64,000 nucleotides of DNA from Eretmocerus hayati (taxonomy: Eukaryota > Arthropoda > Insecta > Hymenoptera > Aphelinidae), in NCBI GenBank assembly GCA_029851415.1, contig CM056744.1, forward strand, positions 104,193,338 to 104,257,337. The letters are read 5' to 3'. The notes beneath the pieces are model-generated. The model saw nothing but the letters and a program-made list of their open reading frames with translations. It ran no database searches and was not told the DNA's origin. The position numbers and the translations under genes were made by a program. How positions within the stretch are numbered: the first letter of the stretch is position 1; each line of letters opens with the position of its first letter. This document shows, piece after piece, positions 10,456-22,718 of the stretch.

Positions 10456-13400
10456 TAATTAGATGAGTGCTTAATTAAATATGCTATATTCTACTACTGA
10501 ATATTCAGATACATGGATACAGCAACCGAAACAAACAAAAACAAAATGTGACGTTTCGAGGCATGTGTCTGGTTGGAGTAATCACTAATGAGCAGGGTTG
10601 TCTAAGTGATCAGATGCGTGTTACTGCCTCCTCTCAACAACTGTAATAAACAGAAAACAAAAAGTGATGTCTTCAGGACTTTGCCTGAATGGTAAAATTA
10701 CATATGAGTAAATGTTTATTAAGTAACCCGTTTAAAATTCCATGGATGAGTATGTCTTCCTACTTACAGTTGCCTGTCAACCAAAAGTGGCAAAAAAAAA
10801 CTAATGAGAACTTTGTAATCCATGTTAACGTTAACATGTGAATTTTCTTGAGCAAATAGTCATAGATGCAGCTCAAAACAGCTCAAAATATGGATGAATC
10901 AGCCATATTCTATTTCTTGAGTGAAACTGTCTTCATTATAATGATACACACCCGACCAGCGGTCAGAAGGTTTCACCTTCTTTTTCTCTAATACTTCACT
11001 AGAATGGAATGACACTTTCTCGTCACACAGTGGAATCTGTACCACTCAGGAACTCGACAAGCATTTATGCTCACCTCCATGGCAATGTGAATAACTATTA
11101 CTCCTTGTTTTGATCATTTTGCTCACATCAAGTTACACTTTTCAAACTTGGCTCGTCCTCTTATGTTTCAAATGATATCATATTCGTGAATTGGCATGGG
11201 AGGACTGATTCCATTTCCCTATTAATCTCAAATTTGATATCGATTCATTGAGAAATTAACGATCGGGTTTGACCTTGGATGTGTTAATCAGTGAAAAAAT
11301 TGTCTATGACAGACAATATGAGAAAAAAATCGCCTGGACCCAGATTTGATGTTATTGTTATCAATCTATGATACCATACACTTAAATATTCATGGTTGGA
11401 AGATGAGCGATGCACACAATGTCCGTCATTATGGACATACCCTCGAGCACTCTTAGACCAATTGAAAAATTCTGAAAGAATTCAGTGGGGCGGGGGGTCT
11501 GTAGAGTCATACGAAATATATTTCGGTATGTATACAGGGCAGTGTAATTATGTATACAGGAATAGTTTTTTCGATGTATAAAAAAATCCGTGCTGAAAAT
11601 GTTGATGTTGTACATGATCATTGTATATGGGTGATTATGAGATAACTTAGGTATTTCGAGGGCAGAAACGGCGGGAGTCGGGATTTGGACCAAAAATTGA
11701 CTAGTTGAAGTATAGCTGCAATCTGACTGCTCATAGGTGTTTTCCAATCTATCTGACATCCAAAAACAATTCCCAGACGAGCATGAACATTAGTCAATCT
11801 ATGAAAAAGATATGAGCAATTTTCAACATATTCTTGCTACGGTAAGGAGAGCCACGGCAAGGACAATTCTTATTTTGCTACGGAAAATTTTTCCATAAAT
11901 CATCGCGTGGGAAGCTGTTCACGTGATTCATCATTTCGCTGGTGGTAGTATTTTGTTTTCTGGTGTATTATGAATCAATTACCGCCGTTATAGAGCCGTT
12001 TCAAGCGATTTGCTGACCCGGAGTTGAATTATCGAGAAGCATTCTAAAAATTTGCAAAGTTCCAGGACAGAATGTCGACTGTGCTTTGACTATTTGAAGT
12101 GAGACTTGTTACTCGGTTTGTACATGATATCACCTTTTTATAACCCAACTTTGATGTTTGAGTGGTGCGAAACCGAGTATGAATGAATATCTCGGTAAAC
12201 TACACGATTGAAATGTGCAGCTCCAGTTTAGGACATGCCACGGTAAGGACATTTTGAGCACTTTTGGTAAGTTCAGGTCCTCATTAAACTTATATCCGCT
12301 CCTGGAACTATTGCGACATCTTCATTTCAATAGATTACACTAGATATCATCGTAAGACTCATCATATTTGGTCATTTAATATTGAATGCGAGGTCAGGAT
12401 ATCAGATACATAAGTTATCTCAGAATCACCCGTATAGAAGAAAGGAACCGAAATATCATATCTATAATAGTCAACGATCAATTTATTACAGTCGCTCATT
12501 CAAGGACATCACGGTCATATGGCGGTACATATCGTGAGTATTATAAGATGTGTTCTTTTTACTTTTGTCATAACTTTCGTTCGCATGCACTGAGGAGAAT
12601 TATCCAATAGAGTTCCTTAGCCAAGGGATAGTTTTTGTCGATTCCGTCAATACCAGAGCACGAACAGGAACCGCAATAAATTTTGTCCCTGAGTCAACAT
12701 TTTTCACTCGCTTGCCAGTAATTTTTACTTATTGCGCCCAAGAGTTCTGGAGAATAGCTGTGTGTAAGATTCACGCTTCGATCTTACCACAAATATTATT
12801 TTCAGCACTAGGTGCCCTTTACCCTATACTTAAACACACTTAGCATGACGCAGAAGTAGCACCTTACGGTACCAACAATGGCTGCCGTTGCCATGGAATA
12901 GACTCCATCGAAGATTCCTCTCTCGCTGATTTCAAACGTGAAGATTATTGTAACGAGTACCTATCTGCTAGATTATCACGAAGAAGAACCCTCAGAAGCT
13001 TCTGTCAATCAAAAATGGCTCGCTTAGTCCGCATATTCTAATGCACGGTACAAAGTCGGAACAAGTGACTTGACGTCGACAACGTGCGCGAATTGTCAGC
13101 TGCAGAGATTTGAATTCAATGGTACACTGTTGAAATAATTTTCTGAAATTTACCAAGCCTAGGCTAGGTAATTATAGGACACTAGCCCCAGAACGATGCA
13201 AATACTCATTACAATTTTACAAGCGGGGTGGTATAATTCACAACTAGGGGACGCGACGGAAAAGAATGAAATTTACGAGCACGACATTGAAATTATTTTG
13301 TATCGATAAGATGGTTAGATAAGAGTCGATCAAACCATGCAGAATGTGAGATATTGGATAGAAAATTCCAGGGTTCTATCTCACGACTTAAAATGCTGGT

Positions 13401-13760
13401 TATTCCCTTATAATCAACAGAATTGAAGCTCCGTGACGTGGGCACCCGACTTTGCAAAAAAATTATGAAAAAAATATCACCCAATTGTGCGTTTTCAGCG
13501 GATTTATTGAGAATTAATTGTGGGATTTATAGTTTCTCCAGAAAAAAATAAGCATTTAGTGGAATCAACTGCGTGTACTTCTGTTTATATTGAGATATTT
13601 TTACTTCTCAAGAATTACCATCATATTGGTCAGTACTTGATTAAAACTGCTTCTCGGCAAGCTGCGGAGCAGTAGAATGTGCAAGAACAGCGCATGCGCC
13701 GTAGCATGCTATCGGACATCGGCTGTTATGTGAAAACGAAACTTGTTTATTAATCAAAAT
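10456..13760. other. Non-coding stretch
   Basis: No supported gene, RNA or array. Short ORFs lack domains. A phrase like GCCACGGTAAGGACA occurs near 11,850 and 12,238, a weak dispersed repeat. Confidence 0.4.
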
Positions 13761-13767
13761 TTTGCTT

Positions 13768-14000
13768 GAGTTTCTATTATCTCCTCGGCGTTCATCTTCC
13801 AAGAGAGATAGTTTGCTTTTTGAACGAAAAACCACTGACCAAGCAAACTTCTGTCATCTGCTCGGCGGTCATCTCACACGAGGGATGGTTTAGGTTCTAA
13901 ACGCGGAACCACTTTTTAAGCAAAGTCCGCTTATGTCCTCGGTGGTCATCTCCCACGAGTGAGGGTTTAGCTCTTGAGCTGCAGAATCATGCCCCAAGAA
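13768..14000 (+). repeat. Short tandem array, about three 95-bp units
   Basis: Three degenerate units each carry a CTCCTCGG-GGTCATCT-block (TCTGCTCGGCGGTCATCTC and TGTCCTCGGTGGTCATCTC) followed by ACGAG, a TTTAG/TTTTG run and AACCACT-AGCAAA. Units are near 13,777, 13,856 and 13,936. Confidence 0.55.
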
Positions 14001-15940
14001 AGTAGTGTTGTCCTCTCCAAGAACATCAAATTCGTCGAACACGAAGCACCGGGTGGACGCAGTGCCCACGGTGGTGCACCTCGTTGGCGCATCGTCTGCT
14101 CCGGTGACGATGCACAACCGCTAAAAACTTGTTTTCGTCAATTCTTCGCAGAAATAGTTCGTGTTTCGATAAAGTAAAAATACCTTTTGGTAGAAAAAAC
14201 TACGCGCTATTTATCGCATCAAACGCACAATTACCAAACTGTATGGTTGCCGAGAAAAAATTAGACAAGTTTCCCAGCACCCGGAAACTTCTTCATTTTA
14301 TTTTGAAAAAACGACTTAACATCCGCAATCAATTTTCAAACGGAACGCGCTCAACGTGCACAATTAGATAGTATTTTTGTCAAAATTTTCTTGCAAATTT
14401 TGGTGCTCACGTCACGAAGCCTAGAGCTGAGCAGAATAGTGCTAGTGCAAACTTTTTACATACACATTGTTATATTGACATGCAAGCGAACATCGATTAA
14501 AAGTGATGCATTCCCTGACCCTGACCCACTCCTAACCTATACATCAAATGACTTCTCGCGTACAGGTGCGACGGCCCGATGTTAGTGCCACCACCGGCGG
14601 ACGGTGTAAACGGGGTTTTACCGTTCGCGAAAAAGTAATTTTATTGCCGTCCCCAGTATGGTGTCCTGGAATTACTTAGCCGCAGCACTGTAAATTTACA
14701 AAAGCTCGTAAATTCGCAGGTACATCCGGTAAACTAGTTCACGACCAGCGCTGCGTCACGACTAGTGGTGCACATTTGCATCGTGTAAGGTAAATCTCAT
14801 TCAAGGGATTTTTCTACAGTGATAGTGATGCACATTGTCAATTACAGCATCAACGCGAACTGCCAAAATGTTACCTCTTTTCGGCACTTCGTATTATTAT
14901 AATGTTGTGTCACAATAGATCAGGCAGAATTGACCACTGCCTTCGAGACTGCCTTGCATCGCGTACTGTCCGTCACTGTCCGTCATTCGGTTACACAGTG
15001 CGTCGTCTGATTTGCTCCCAGCTAAGTAAATTGTGTTGCCATTTCAACAAGAAGTATTGAAGATCCTGCTGGTGCTCTGGTATTGATAAAATTGATAAAA
15101 ATAATTTCCCCATTAACAAATACTATGAGAGAAATCCTCTCAGTGTGGACCAGCTGCTGTCCCAAACTACTGATAAAATCGATCGCAATTAGATTGTTTA
15201 CCTCGTCGCACGCTCGCACTCTTCCAATATTCAGTGATTGCACGACGCGAACTTTTGAATCATGAGAGAATTAGCTCTCGTAATACTTGTCGGATGGTTC
15301 GTTATCCGAGATACATACATGATTTTCAGCCACCTGGAAATCTCAACCATATTATTTATCAAAAATGATTCGTCATTGAAGGACTGAGAGGTTCACGTTC
15401 GTAGTAGGAAATTTGTCCTGGTCTTGCGCGCCCTTAACCAGGGGTACTTTAGAACACTTCTGAACATTTTCCTTCTTTATTTCTGCAAGCGATTAAAATA
15501 GTGTCCCAAACTCAGGTCCCAAAGTATGACCCCGTTGGGGTAACTTTGAAACAGCAAGAGTGAGAAGTAGGTAAAGTCCTAGCTCCCAACGCAGAAAATC
15601 TAGGTTTGAATTTCGGCTGGTACCGATGTGAATTTTCGTAAATGCCTCTCGGTGGCTTGGATGGTTTGGAACCCACGTGGAGCTGTAGGCCCCTCATAAG
15701 AACTTGGGTGGGTAGTTGTGAACGCGTGATTGGAAAAAGACAAAAGTGTGACAAAGTTGGTAAAATTTGAATCGTTGCAGAGGGAATAAGAAGCATACCG
15801 AGTTTCGGTTATGATCAGCATTTTTCTGCGGTCCCTCAAAGCTGGCCTCAAAGCGAGATCTAGTGTAATCATTGATTCGGAAAAATATCAATAAACAAGT
15901 CTTAGTTTTATCTAATACAAACAAATCTTTTTATCGAGGT
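14001..15940. other. Non-coding stretch
   Basis: Nothing recognisable. Small ORFs at 13,974-14,371 and 15,512-15,924 lack domain signatures. Confidence 0.4.
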
Positions 15941-15948
15941 AGTTTGAT

Positions 15949-16176
15949 AATGTTCTACTTATTCGTCCAAGTATTCAGAGTTTACACAGCTGAGAATTTG
16001 AGATATAATGCAACGATCATTGTAGAGGGAGGGGCACTGAGCGCGGCGGTAGTTGATTCTTTCCAAGCGAGCGACCGCCTTGTGTACAACGGACATTGTA
16101 GAGAGATCTCAAGAATAAAAATTGACGACATACAAATAATATACGAAATCCACGTGTTAATTGGAACTACGAAATA
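15949..16176 (+). CDS. Small ORF with signal-like start, weak
   Basis: An ATG at 15,949 gives 75 residues beginning MFYLFVQVFRVYTAENLRYNA and ending IGTTK. The start is hydrophobic and could be a signal peptide, followed by an Asn glycosylation-type site (NAT). No family recognised and no splice evidence. It may be chance. Confidence 0.2.
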
Positions 16177-16500
16177 AACGACGCATCAGAAAAAATTACC
16201 CATTTCACAAGCGATTTCATTGTAAAAACGATTCCCGACCCTATCCTCCATAACTTGGATTCAAAGAAGATAACTATTTATATTAATTATTTAGATAAAT
16301 TAAGGAATCTATTTCTTAATTTTATGGCTACTTCAATCACCACCTCGACTAGCAAGCCACTATCAATCAATATTGATTATGATTTTATCCTGTTCTTTCT
16401 TTGAATTATTTCTTCCACATCATTCATCATTGTGTATCTGATTCGATAAGATTTGTATCTTTGCTCAATGTCGATTCTCAAAAAAATGGTATTCTCGCAG

Positions 16501-16788
16501 GACGTCATTGGATCATGGAGGTGAAAATCCCGGGAATGGCGTTCGTTGTGAAACGTAAGTTTGAAATAAGGATTACCTACTGATTTGTGCGTAATCTTAC
16601 ACCACGAAAATTTTGACTTGCATGACTTCGAGTCCTTTGGTGTTGTCTACAACAAATTGGGATGCGGAATATATGTCGTTCTCAATGGAAGAATCGTTTA
16701 TATTAAAACACTCGATTTCGGTCTTCGAGGTTCATCGAGTTCCCAAAAAGTACATCTAAAGTTCGCTTTCATGAGCCCACATTGCTAA
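16501..16788 (+). CDS. Possible exons of an unknown gene, weak
   Basis: An exon-like piece (16,501-16,554) lies between a TTCTCGCAG acceptor and a GTAAGT donor and reads RHWIMEVKIPGMAFVVK. A second open stretch (16,585-16,788) reads GVVYNKLGCGIYVVLNGRIVYI and ends LKFAFMSPHC-stop. The second has no clear acceptor. Family not recognised. The alternation of hydrophobic and polar residues suggests beta structure, no more. Confidence 0.22.
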
Positions 16789-16799
16789 GATACGAACAG

Positions 16800-17780
16800 G
16801 TAGAAAAGATGACTAAGCTGGCATCGATGTTCACAGCTAAACTCATTGATTTGAAGAAATGAGTTTAACTGTGAGCAGGTATACTCAAGAGCAATCTGAG
16901 CTGATCAAACATTTTTGAATTCCACTAATCAAGTCAGGCGATCAATTGTTTTGAACCAATCAAAACTCGAGAATCAAAAATGTTCGATTAATTCAAATTG
17001 CTCCTGAGGGTACCTATTAACTCAATAATTGAATTCCAATGACGGTAGTCATAATCTTGATTCTTGGGATTGCCCATCAAGTGTCTTGCATGAAATGAAT
17101 TTGCGTACTTGACATACTCTCCGGAAAGTCACGGTCATTTCTCTATGGCATTTCTTGTTTATTAAATTGCATTCTTACCATGACTTGGATCATCTAATCA
17201 TAGGCCTTTTATTGTGAGGCCATCGGTTCTATAGTTGCATGCTTCATAGGCTCATGCCAAGAGACTAAATTGTGGATAACAAATTATTAAGGGCCCATCT
17301 ACATCCCTGATTTGAAGGCTTAGAACCATTGTAAGAATTCGTTGTCCTTGAGATTGATACTTATGCTTTTATGACAAGGTCTCCATTACATGTAGTAGTT
17401 ACCTCTATTTTATGTTGTAGATTACCTTTATCCATCAGATGCACTTGTACGCACACGTAAGTATCTCGGACTTTATTGTACAAAAATTAAACAATCGTCA
17501 GACTTGTTTTTGCAACTCACAGTCTCTGTACATTGATTAGGCAGAGCCAGTGAGGCGAAGCCCTCTCGCTCGGCTTTGATGTAGATTCCTCAAACACTAC
17601 TCCTCCGGAACCACCGTACCGATCGAGATGGAATTTTGTAGGTGCATTCGTGATTAAGGGCGCCTAGATTGAATTTCGAGTGAACAATTGAGTCATTCCG
17701 GAATGAGTCTTAATCGACTGAATTTGTAGCGGGAAGCAACACTTTTCAGACTTTTAGAAACGCACTCACTAGTAAGTTCG
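16800..17780. other. Non-coding stretch
   Basis: No supported feature. Sequence is AT-rich up to about 17,450. A GC-richer part near 17,540-17,700 has no recognisable content. Confidence 0.4.
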
Positions 17781-17787
17781 AAACGGA

Positions 17788-18187
17788 TGGATGGATGGCT
17801 GGCTGAGTGGATAGATGGGTTGGTGGATGGATGGGTAGGTGGATGGGTGCGTGTGTGGATGGATGGATGGGTGGGTGGGGTTATGGATAGTTGACTGGGT
17901 GGATGGTTGAATGAATGGGTGGGTGTGTGGGTGAGGGGATGGATGGTTGGGTGGCTGGATGGATAGATGAATGGATGGTTAGGTGGATGGGTGGGTGGAT
18001 CAATGAATGGATGAATGGGTGCGTGGGTGGGTGGGCGGATGGGTCGGCGAGTGGGTGGGTGGATAGGTTGGCGGGTGGGTGGGGTGGATGAGTGGGTGGG
18101 TGGATGAATGGATAGTTGGGTGGGTGGATGGATGGTTGGGTGGATGTTTGGGTGGGTGGATCGGTAGACGGATGGATGGATGGATGG
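17788..18187 (+). repeat. Degenerate GGAT/GGGT tetranucleotide array
   Basis: About 400 bp of imperfect (GGAT)n mixed with GGGT, GAAT and GGTT. Long ORFs read on either strand are artefacts of the repeat. Confidence 0.95.
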
Positions 18188-18446
18188 AGCGAGCGTCTAA
18201 TAGGGAGGGTCCAACCAGTCATGCCAATTTGTAGAGTGAAGAATCGAATGATGCGAGTGGGCAAAATCTATCCCGCGCTCATGAAGGCGAACGGGGTGGA
18301 ATGCGAAAGCCGGGTACCCGGAATCTGACAGACAAATCCCTCGGCTCAAGGAAATAAAATGCGATTTTTGTTCCAATGTTACCCCGGTTGACGGTACATA
18401 TTCAAATTTTGCATTTTGAGTCGATATCCGCATGATAATCATGTTA

Positions 18447-19500
18447 GTTCGGGCGCTGGGAGGGGGGGGCTGAATGCAATATTTGTGTTCCAGAGGGTTT
18501 AAAGGTGTACTCCGATGTGTTTTGAGGCGCTGAATCGAATGCATAAGATTGCCACCCCGAGAGACCCGGCGTTTTTTGGTTGTCAACAATTTTTAGTGCG
18601 AAATTATGGTTTTGTCCGAAAATACGGGTAACATGCATTTTTGCGGAATATTTGTGAAGATCAAAGTTGTAGAACTCAGAATTTCCGGCAAAAAGATCCT
18701 CATAAATTTCCCGGAAAAATCAAGCCTGGTGCGAGAGATACGCGAAAACCATTCTGCGCGCTTAACATGAGCTTATAGGGGGCAGCCGACTTTGCGCTAC
18801 TGAACTTGCTGCCAATTTGACAGTTTTCAATTTAGGGTTAGGTGACCAAGTGCATCTTGAAGAGGATAAAATTCCTTCTAAAATGGTACAGTTCATATTT
18901 CTGCAAGAACTAAGCTCTTCGAGCATGGCTCACAAGAACGAGAAATAAGTGTGTCAGAACGCTATTTTCACAGCAAAACTGGCCACATGTGGCGCTCAGA
19001 ATCTGCACTTTTCCCCTCTTCTCACTTCATACTGGAAAAGTTGTGTACTCAGCTAGATACGACCTGTGCGATTTCAAAGAAAATTTCATTCTCTTCAAGA
19101 TGCACCTGGTTGCCTAGCCCTAAATTGACAACTGTCAAATTGGCAGCGAGTTTAGTAGCGCTGCGTCGGCTGCTCCATATGAGCCCATGTTAAACTCGCG
19201 GAGCGGTTTTCGCGCATTTCTCGCCCCAGGCTTGGGTTTTCCGGGAAAGTCACAGGGATTTTTGTAGAAAATTTCGCGTTCTACAACTTTGATCACGACA
19301 AATTTTACATAAAATTGCATATTCCCCGAGTTTTTGCAGGAAACAAAAATTTTGCACTAAAAATTGTTAATAATAAACGGGATTTTTGGGCTGGCGACCT
19401 CGTGCATTCGATTCAGCGCCTCAAAATGCACAAGAATCCACCTTCAAACCTTCTGGAATACGAGTTTTCTACTCAGACCCCCACCCTCCCTAGCACCAGC
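18447..19500. repeat. Foldback element with diverged arms of about 430 bp
   Basis: The left arm (18,447-18,880) pairs with the right arm (19,060-19,500) in inverted orientation. Landmarks are GAGGCGCTGAATCGAATGCA with GCATTCGATTCAGCGCCTC, AAGTTGTAGAAC with GTTCTACAACTTTGATC, TTTCCCGGAAAA with TTTTCCGGGAAAG, and AATTTAGGGTTAGG with CCTAGCCCTAAATT. The centre (18,881-19,059) is unpaired. Arms are about 75-80% identical. No transposase. Confidence 0.8.
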
Positions 19501-19908
19501 ACTATGCCACGAATCTTGAAGCAGAAAACTCGATTGGATGAATAATGACGCTTTTCGAGTTTGATTGTCTCCTCAAGTGAATCAATGATATTGAATTCGT
19601 GAATCGGCGTTCGAGGACTAATTCCCCATTTCTTCATCGCCTGACCTTAGATCCGAGGCCATTTTTCAGGAGTAATTATCAATCGGGGTTTGATCATCAA
19701 AATTTTAATCAAAGGAGAAATTCGCCTGAAGTCCGAGGTTAACGATAGAGAAATGATATCTAGTCTTCCAATGACCTTTCACGAATTTGATAATATTGAT
19801 TCACATGAGAGGACGATTTAAGTTCGAAAAGTGTCGTTCGAATTCCGCGACGCGACTGAAATAATGGAGCGGGTATATATGAACGCCTTCGAGATAAGAA
19901 TATTCAGG

Positions 19909-19974
19909 GCCCTGATGGATACCTCAATGGTAGCCCGGGCAAGGAGGAGATTCCTAGTTCGATTCTGGGTCTAG
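19909..19974 (+). tRNA. tRNA-like sequence, probable pseudogene or SINE head
   Basis: A near-consensus B box (AGTTCGATTCT, about 19,956) sits in a T arm with five pairs (CCTAG/CTGGG, one wobble). An A-box-like segment (TGGATACCTCAATGG) lies upstream and a run of nine T follows at 19,979-19,987. The acceptor stem pairs at only five of seven positions and no convincing anticodon stem forms, so it is unlikely to make a working tRNA. Confidence 0.4.
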
Positions 19975-20189
19975 GCGGTTTTTTTTTAACATTGTCGGTC
20001 GAATGCATTCTTTCTGTGATCAAGATCTTCACAATCAAACTCCGATCGATAATCTTTCATTGCAAATGACCTCAAATCCAAGTTCAGCAGTGGAGAAATT
20101 AAAAGTTAGTTTTCCAATGCCGATCTACGAATTTAATATCATTGAATGATGACTAATATGTCACGTTTTTTCTGTAAATTTCATTTCAG

Positions 20190-21600
20190 CGGGAAGTATG
20201 TACAGTGGTGATGAGCATCAATGCTTGCATAACGGACAGGAAATAGATTACGAAGTGTGTGATAATTTGTGCAGAAGACTCAAAAATGTCCAGATTCGCA
20301 GAGGGCTTTGCTTGAACAACGTATGTTTCTGCGAATGGAAAATTCCAAACTTTGAGTACGGGTCCATATACCTATCAATCGCGGTGTCGAATTATGTTGG
20401 CAGCAGTGATAAGGAGAGTATCAAGCGCTTGCAAGAGGTGTCAAAACGGATTGATTCATCGCCAAATTCTGCTACACAAAGACCATTGCAGCTTTTAGGT
20501 GCGGGAGAATGCCTAGCACCTGAATCATCTCTTGAAGCCCAACAATCTTGTAGCAAAGGTGAATATTATCATTTCTTGTGATATTTATCGATAAAAGTCA
20601 TCAGTCTTTCATGGATAATGATGAAGCTTCAGTTTGAGGATGTAGAGTCCAAAAATTATATCTCAATGCACTTATCAGTTCAATACAAAGTGGAAAACCA
20701 TTTCAGTTCGATGGGTTCCATCAGAGATTTGTCTTGACTTAAGTAAATTAGGGACATGGGAATTCATGTATGCCAGAAGCTTTGTGATAGATATTTATGT
20801 TATTTCACCTCTACATGTGACACTTAAGAGTAGGATAGACTCATTAACGGTTTGAGATCTACTGTCTCTCTCGCTCTCATATGTTACGGTAAGCTGATCT
20901 ATGAGTGCGAGTGAGACAGTTTGCAGTTCGCCTTGTTCTCGAGAGTACAACTAAGGGATGGTAACCATGCTGATGATTTAAGGAGCGATCCACTCAATAG
21001 TACCTGCATCAGGTCCTTCCAAAGTTTTTGCAGTAGTGCCTATGGCGCAACTGGGTCGGAACACTCAAGTTCAGTTTCAGGATATTCTGACGCCATTGAA
21101 ATCTTGCATTGTTTGCTCCAGTTCCGTGTGGTGTTTCAGATACACAAACTCAGTTTCAACACCCCACACGAGACTTTGGCTCATTTGATCATCCGAGTGA
21201 ATTTTCTTAGAATGAATCACAATTTTTCTAATCTGTGAGTCGATTAATTAGTCGCTGATACTGAAACTAGATTCTACTTCAACTTCCAGATGAATGTAAT
21301 GCAATAGATGTTGACAAGAAGGTCAATAAATGTCGCTACGATGGACATATTATCAGTGAGGAAACTTGTGATGACAAATGCCGGATGTTGAATACCGTTT
21401 ATGGCATCCAAATTATCAAAGGAAAATGTATTGGAGGAGAATGTTATTGCATATACCCACCAATGCAATCTGGATGTAGCAGGAAGATGAAGTTCGAAGA
21501 ACTCGAGATGAGTTTTGCATTACTTCCATTGAATTCTCGACTAGCTGAAGAATCAATGGAACTCTACTGCAGGCTAGGTTCAAGTTTCTACTCTGACTAA
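20190..21600 (+). CDS. Two-module cysteine-rich (CS-alpha-beta-like) protein, partial
   Basis: Two exons: 20,190-20,558 (acceptor TTTCATTTCAG, donor AAAG|GTGAAT) and 21,290-21,600 (acceptor AACTTCCAG, stop TAA). Both junctions are phase 1 and the frame stays open, giving about 225 residues. The first exon has C-x11-C-x3-C-x12-C-x4-C-x-C with Gly two before the fourth Cys. The second has C-x11-C-x3-C-x15-C-x4-C-x-C with the same GxC. This is the insect-defensin / CS-alpha-beta spacing, where C2-x3-C3 lies on a helix and C5-x-C6 on a strand. Each module has a charged tail, with SC and GC cysteines extra. The upstream signal-peptide exon was not found; the phase-1 signal exons elsewhere in the window would fit. 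Likely secreted; antimicrobial, toxin-like or other role cannot be told. Confidence 0.6.
20559..21289 (+). other. Intron of the two-module cysteine-rich gene
   Basis: 731-bp intron with GT and AG ends, AT-rich. The ORF at 20,921-21,238 lies wholly inside it and has no support. Confidence 0.5.
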
Positions 21601-22400
21601 TGAATGGGGTCGTTTGGGATTTCCAATGTGATGAGTGACTCCAAAATATTTTGCCGTAGATGATGCAATGTGAGCAAGAAATATGAGCATCCATGGTTGA
21701 TGACATTGCCTTACAATTTAGATATTGAATAATGACTTTCTGAATTAGAATCGGAGGCACATTTTCGCAAAAGTTGAAAAATAAATTCTCTGTAGGTCTG
21801 AAATGTACTATCCAAATAGCCTATGAATCTTTCATGAACCTTCCTGAAAGCTTCCATTGAGACCCGGCAATCTTTAGGAAGCCTACACATGGAAGCACGA
21901 AGCTTGCACGCACGTTGGTTCAGGATTCTCATGCTCTTGATTGTACGTAACTTTTGAAAGGGTTCATCTGGTCTATTGAAGACGCAAACTCACCTCGAAT
22001 GTAGAATCTCTCCATGCTATCAATGGCGCAGAGTTGGTAGTTGGTCTTCTGTTTTGTTCTACGTTCACTGTGTATTACTATAGAGTGTTGTTGACTACAA
22101 GATTTTTTCGTAAACTTGACAATGTTCTGAGACTTAATTGTTCAACAATAAGATAACCTTGAGATTTATTATGAGAACACTACATAATGCTCTTGGAAGG
22201 CTTGCAAAGAATCGATTGAGCAGCCCAAAGTTTTAGTGATACAACATCAAAAAATCAATCAATTGATGTTCTTGGCTCTTCTCCTGCCTCATGTTAAGGC
22301 ATGTCCCCTGGGATAATCAGGTTAAATAATTTGAGTGAGCCATGTTGTTTCAATCGTAACGCGATCACGCCTACCGGAAGCTGTTTTGTGGACATTCCCT
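21601..22400. other. Non-coding stretch
   Basis: 3' flank of the cysteine-rich gene. No clear AATAAA close to the stop and no other feature recognised. Confidence 0.35.
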
Positions 22401-22463
22401 CACACACACACACACACTTACACATACACACGCGCGCGCACGCACACACACACACACACACAC
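22401..22463 (+). repeat. (CA)n microsatellite with CG interruptions
   Basis: CA dinucleotide run directly outside the left 255-bp inverted repeat. Confidence 0.95.
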
Positions 22464-22718
22464 AGTAGATAGGCTAGGCCGGTTTCAAAACAGCAGTCTT
22501 GAAACACGGGTGTTTTGAAACGACTGTTTTGAAACCGGCCTAGCCCTGGTGTGAAGATGAAACAGCAGCTTTGAAACACGGGTGCTGTTTTGGAACCGGC
22601 CGAGCCTTGACGTGTTTTTTGAGCCTGCTGGGTGTTTCGAGGCTGCTGTTTTGAAACCGGCCCAGGCTTTGTGGGACTCAAGAGCCATGTCTCGCGCCGG
22701 ACACCAGCCGGTTTCAAC
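22464..22718 (+). repeat. 255-bp inverted repeat, left copy (AG...)
   Basis: Begins AGTAGATAGGCTAGGCCGG and is the reverse complement of 48,000-48,254 at roughly 92-95% with equal length (255 bp). Internally it holds alternating CCGGTTTCAAAACAGC-type short inverted repeats, so it is itself hairpin-rich. An AG...CT end and inverted orientation are what Polinton terminal repeats show, but an independent MITE-like repeat is also possible. Confidence 0.75.

Noticed and set aside
17881..18264. His/Pro/Thr-rich minus ORF
   Set aside because: Translation of the GGAT/GGGT array.
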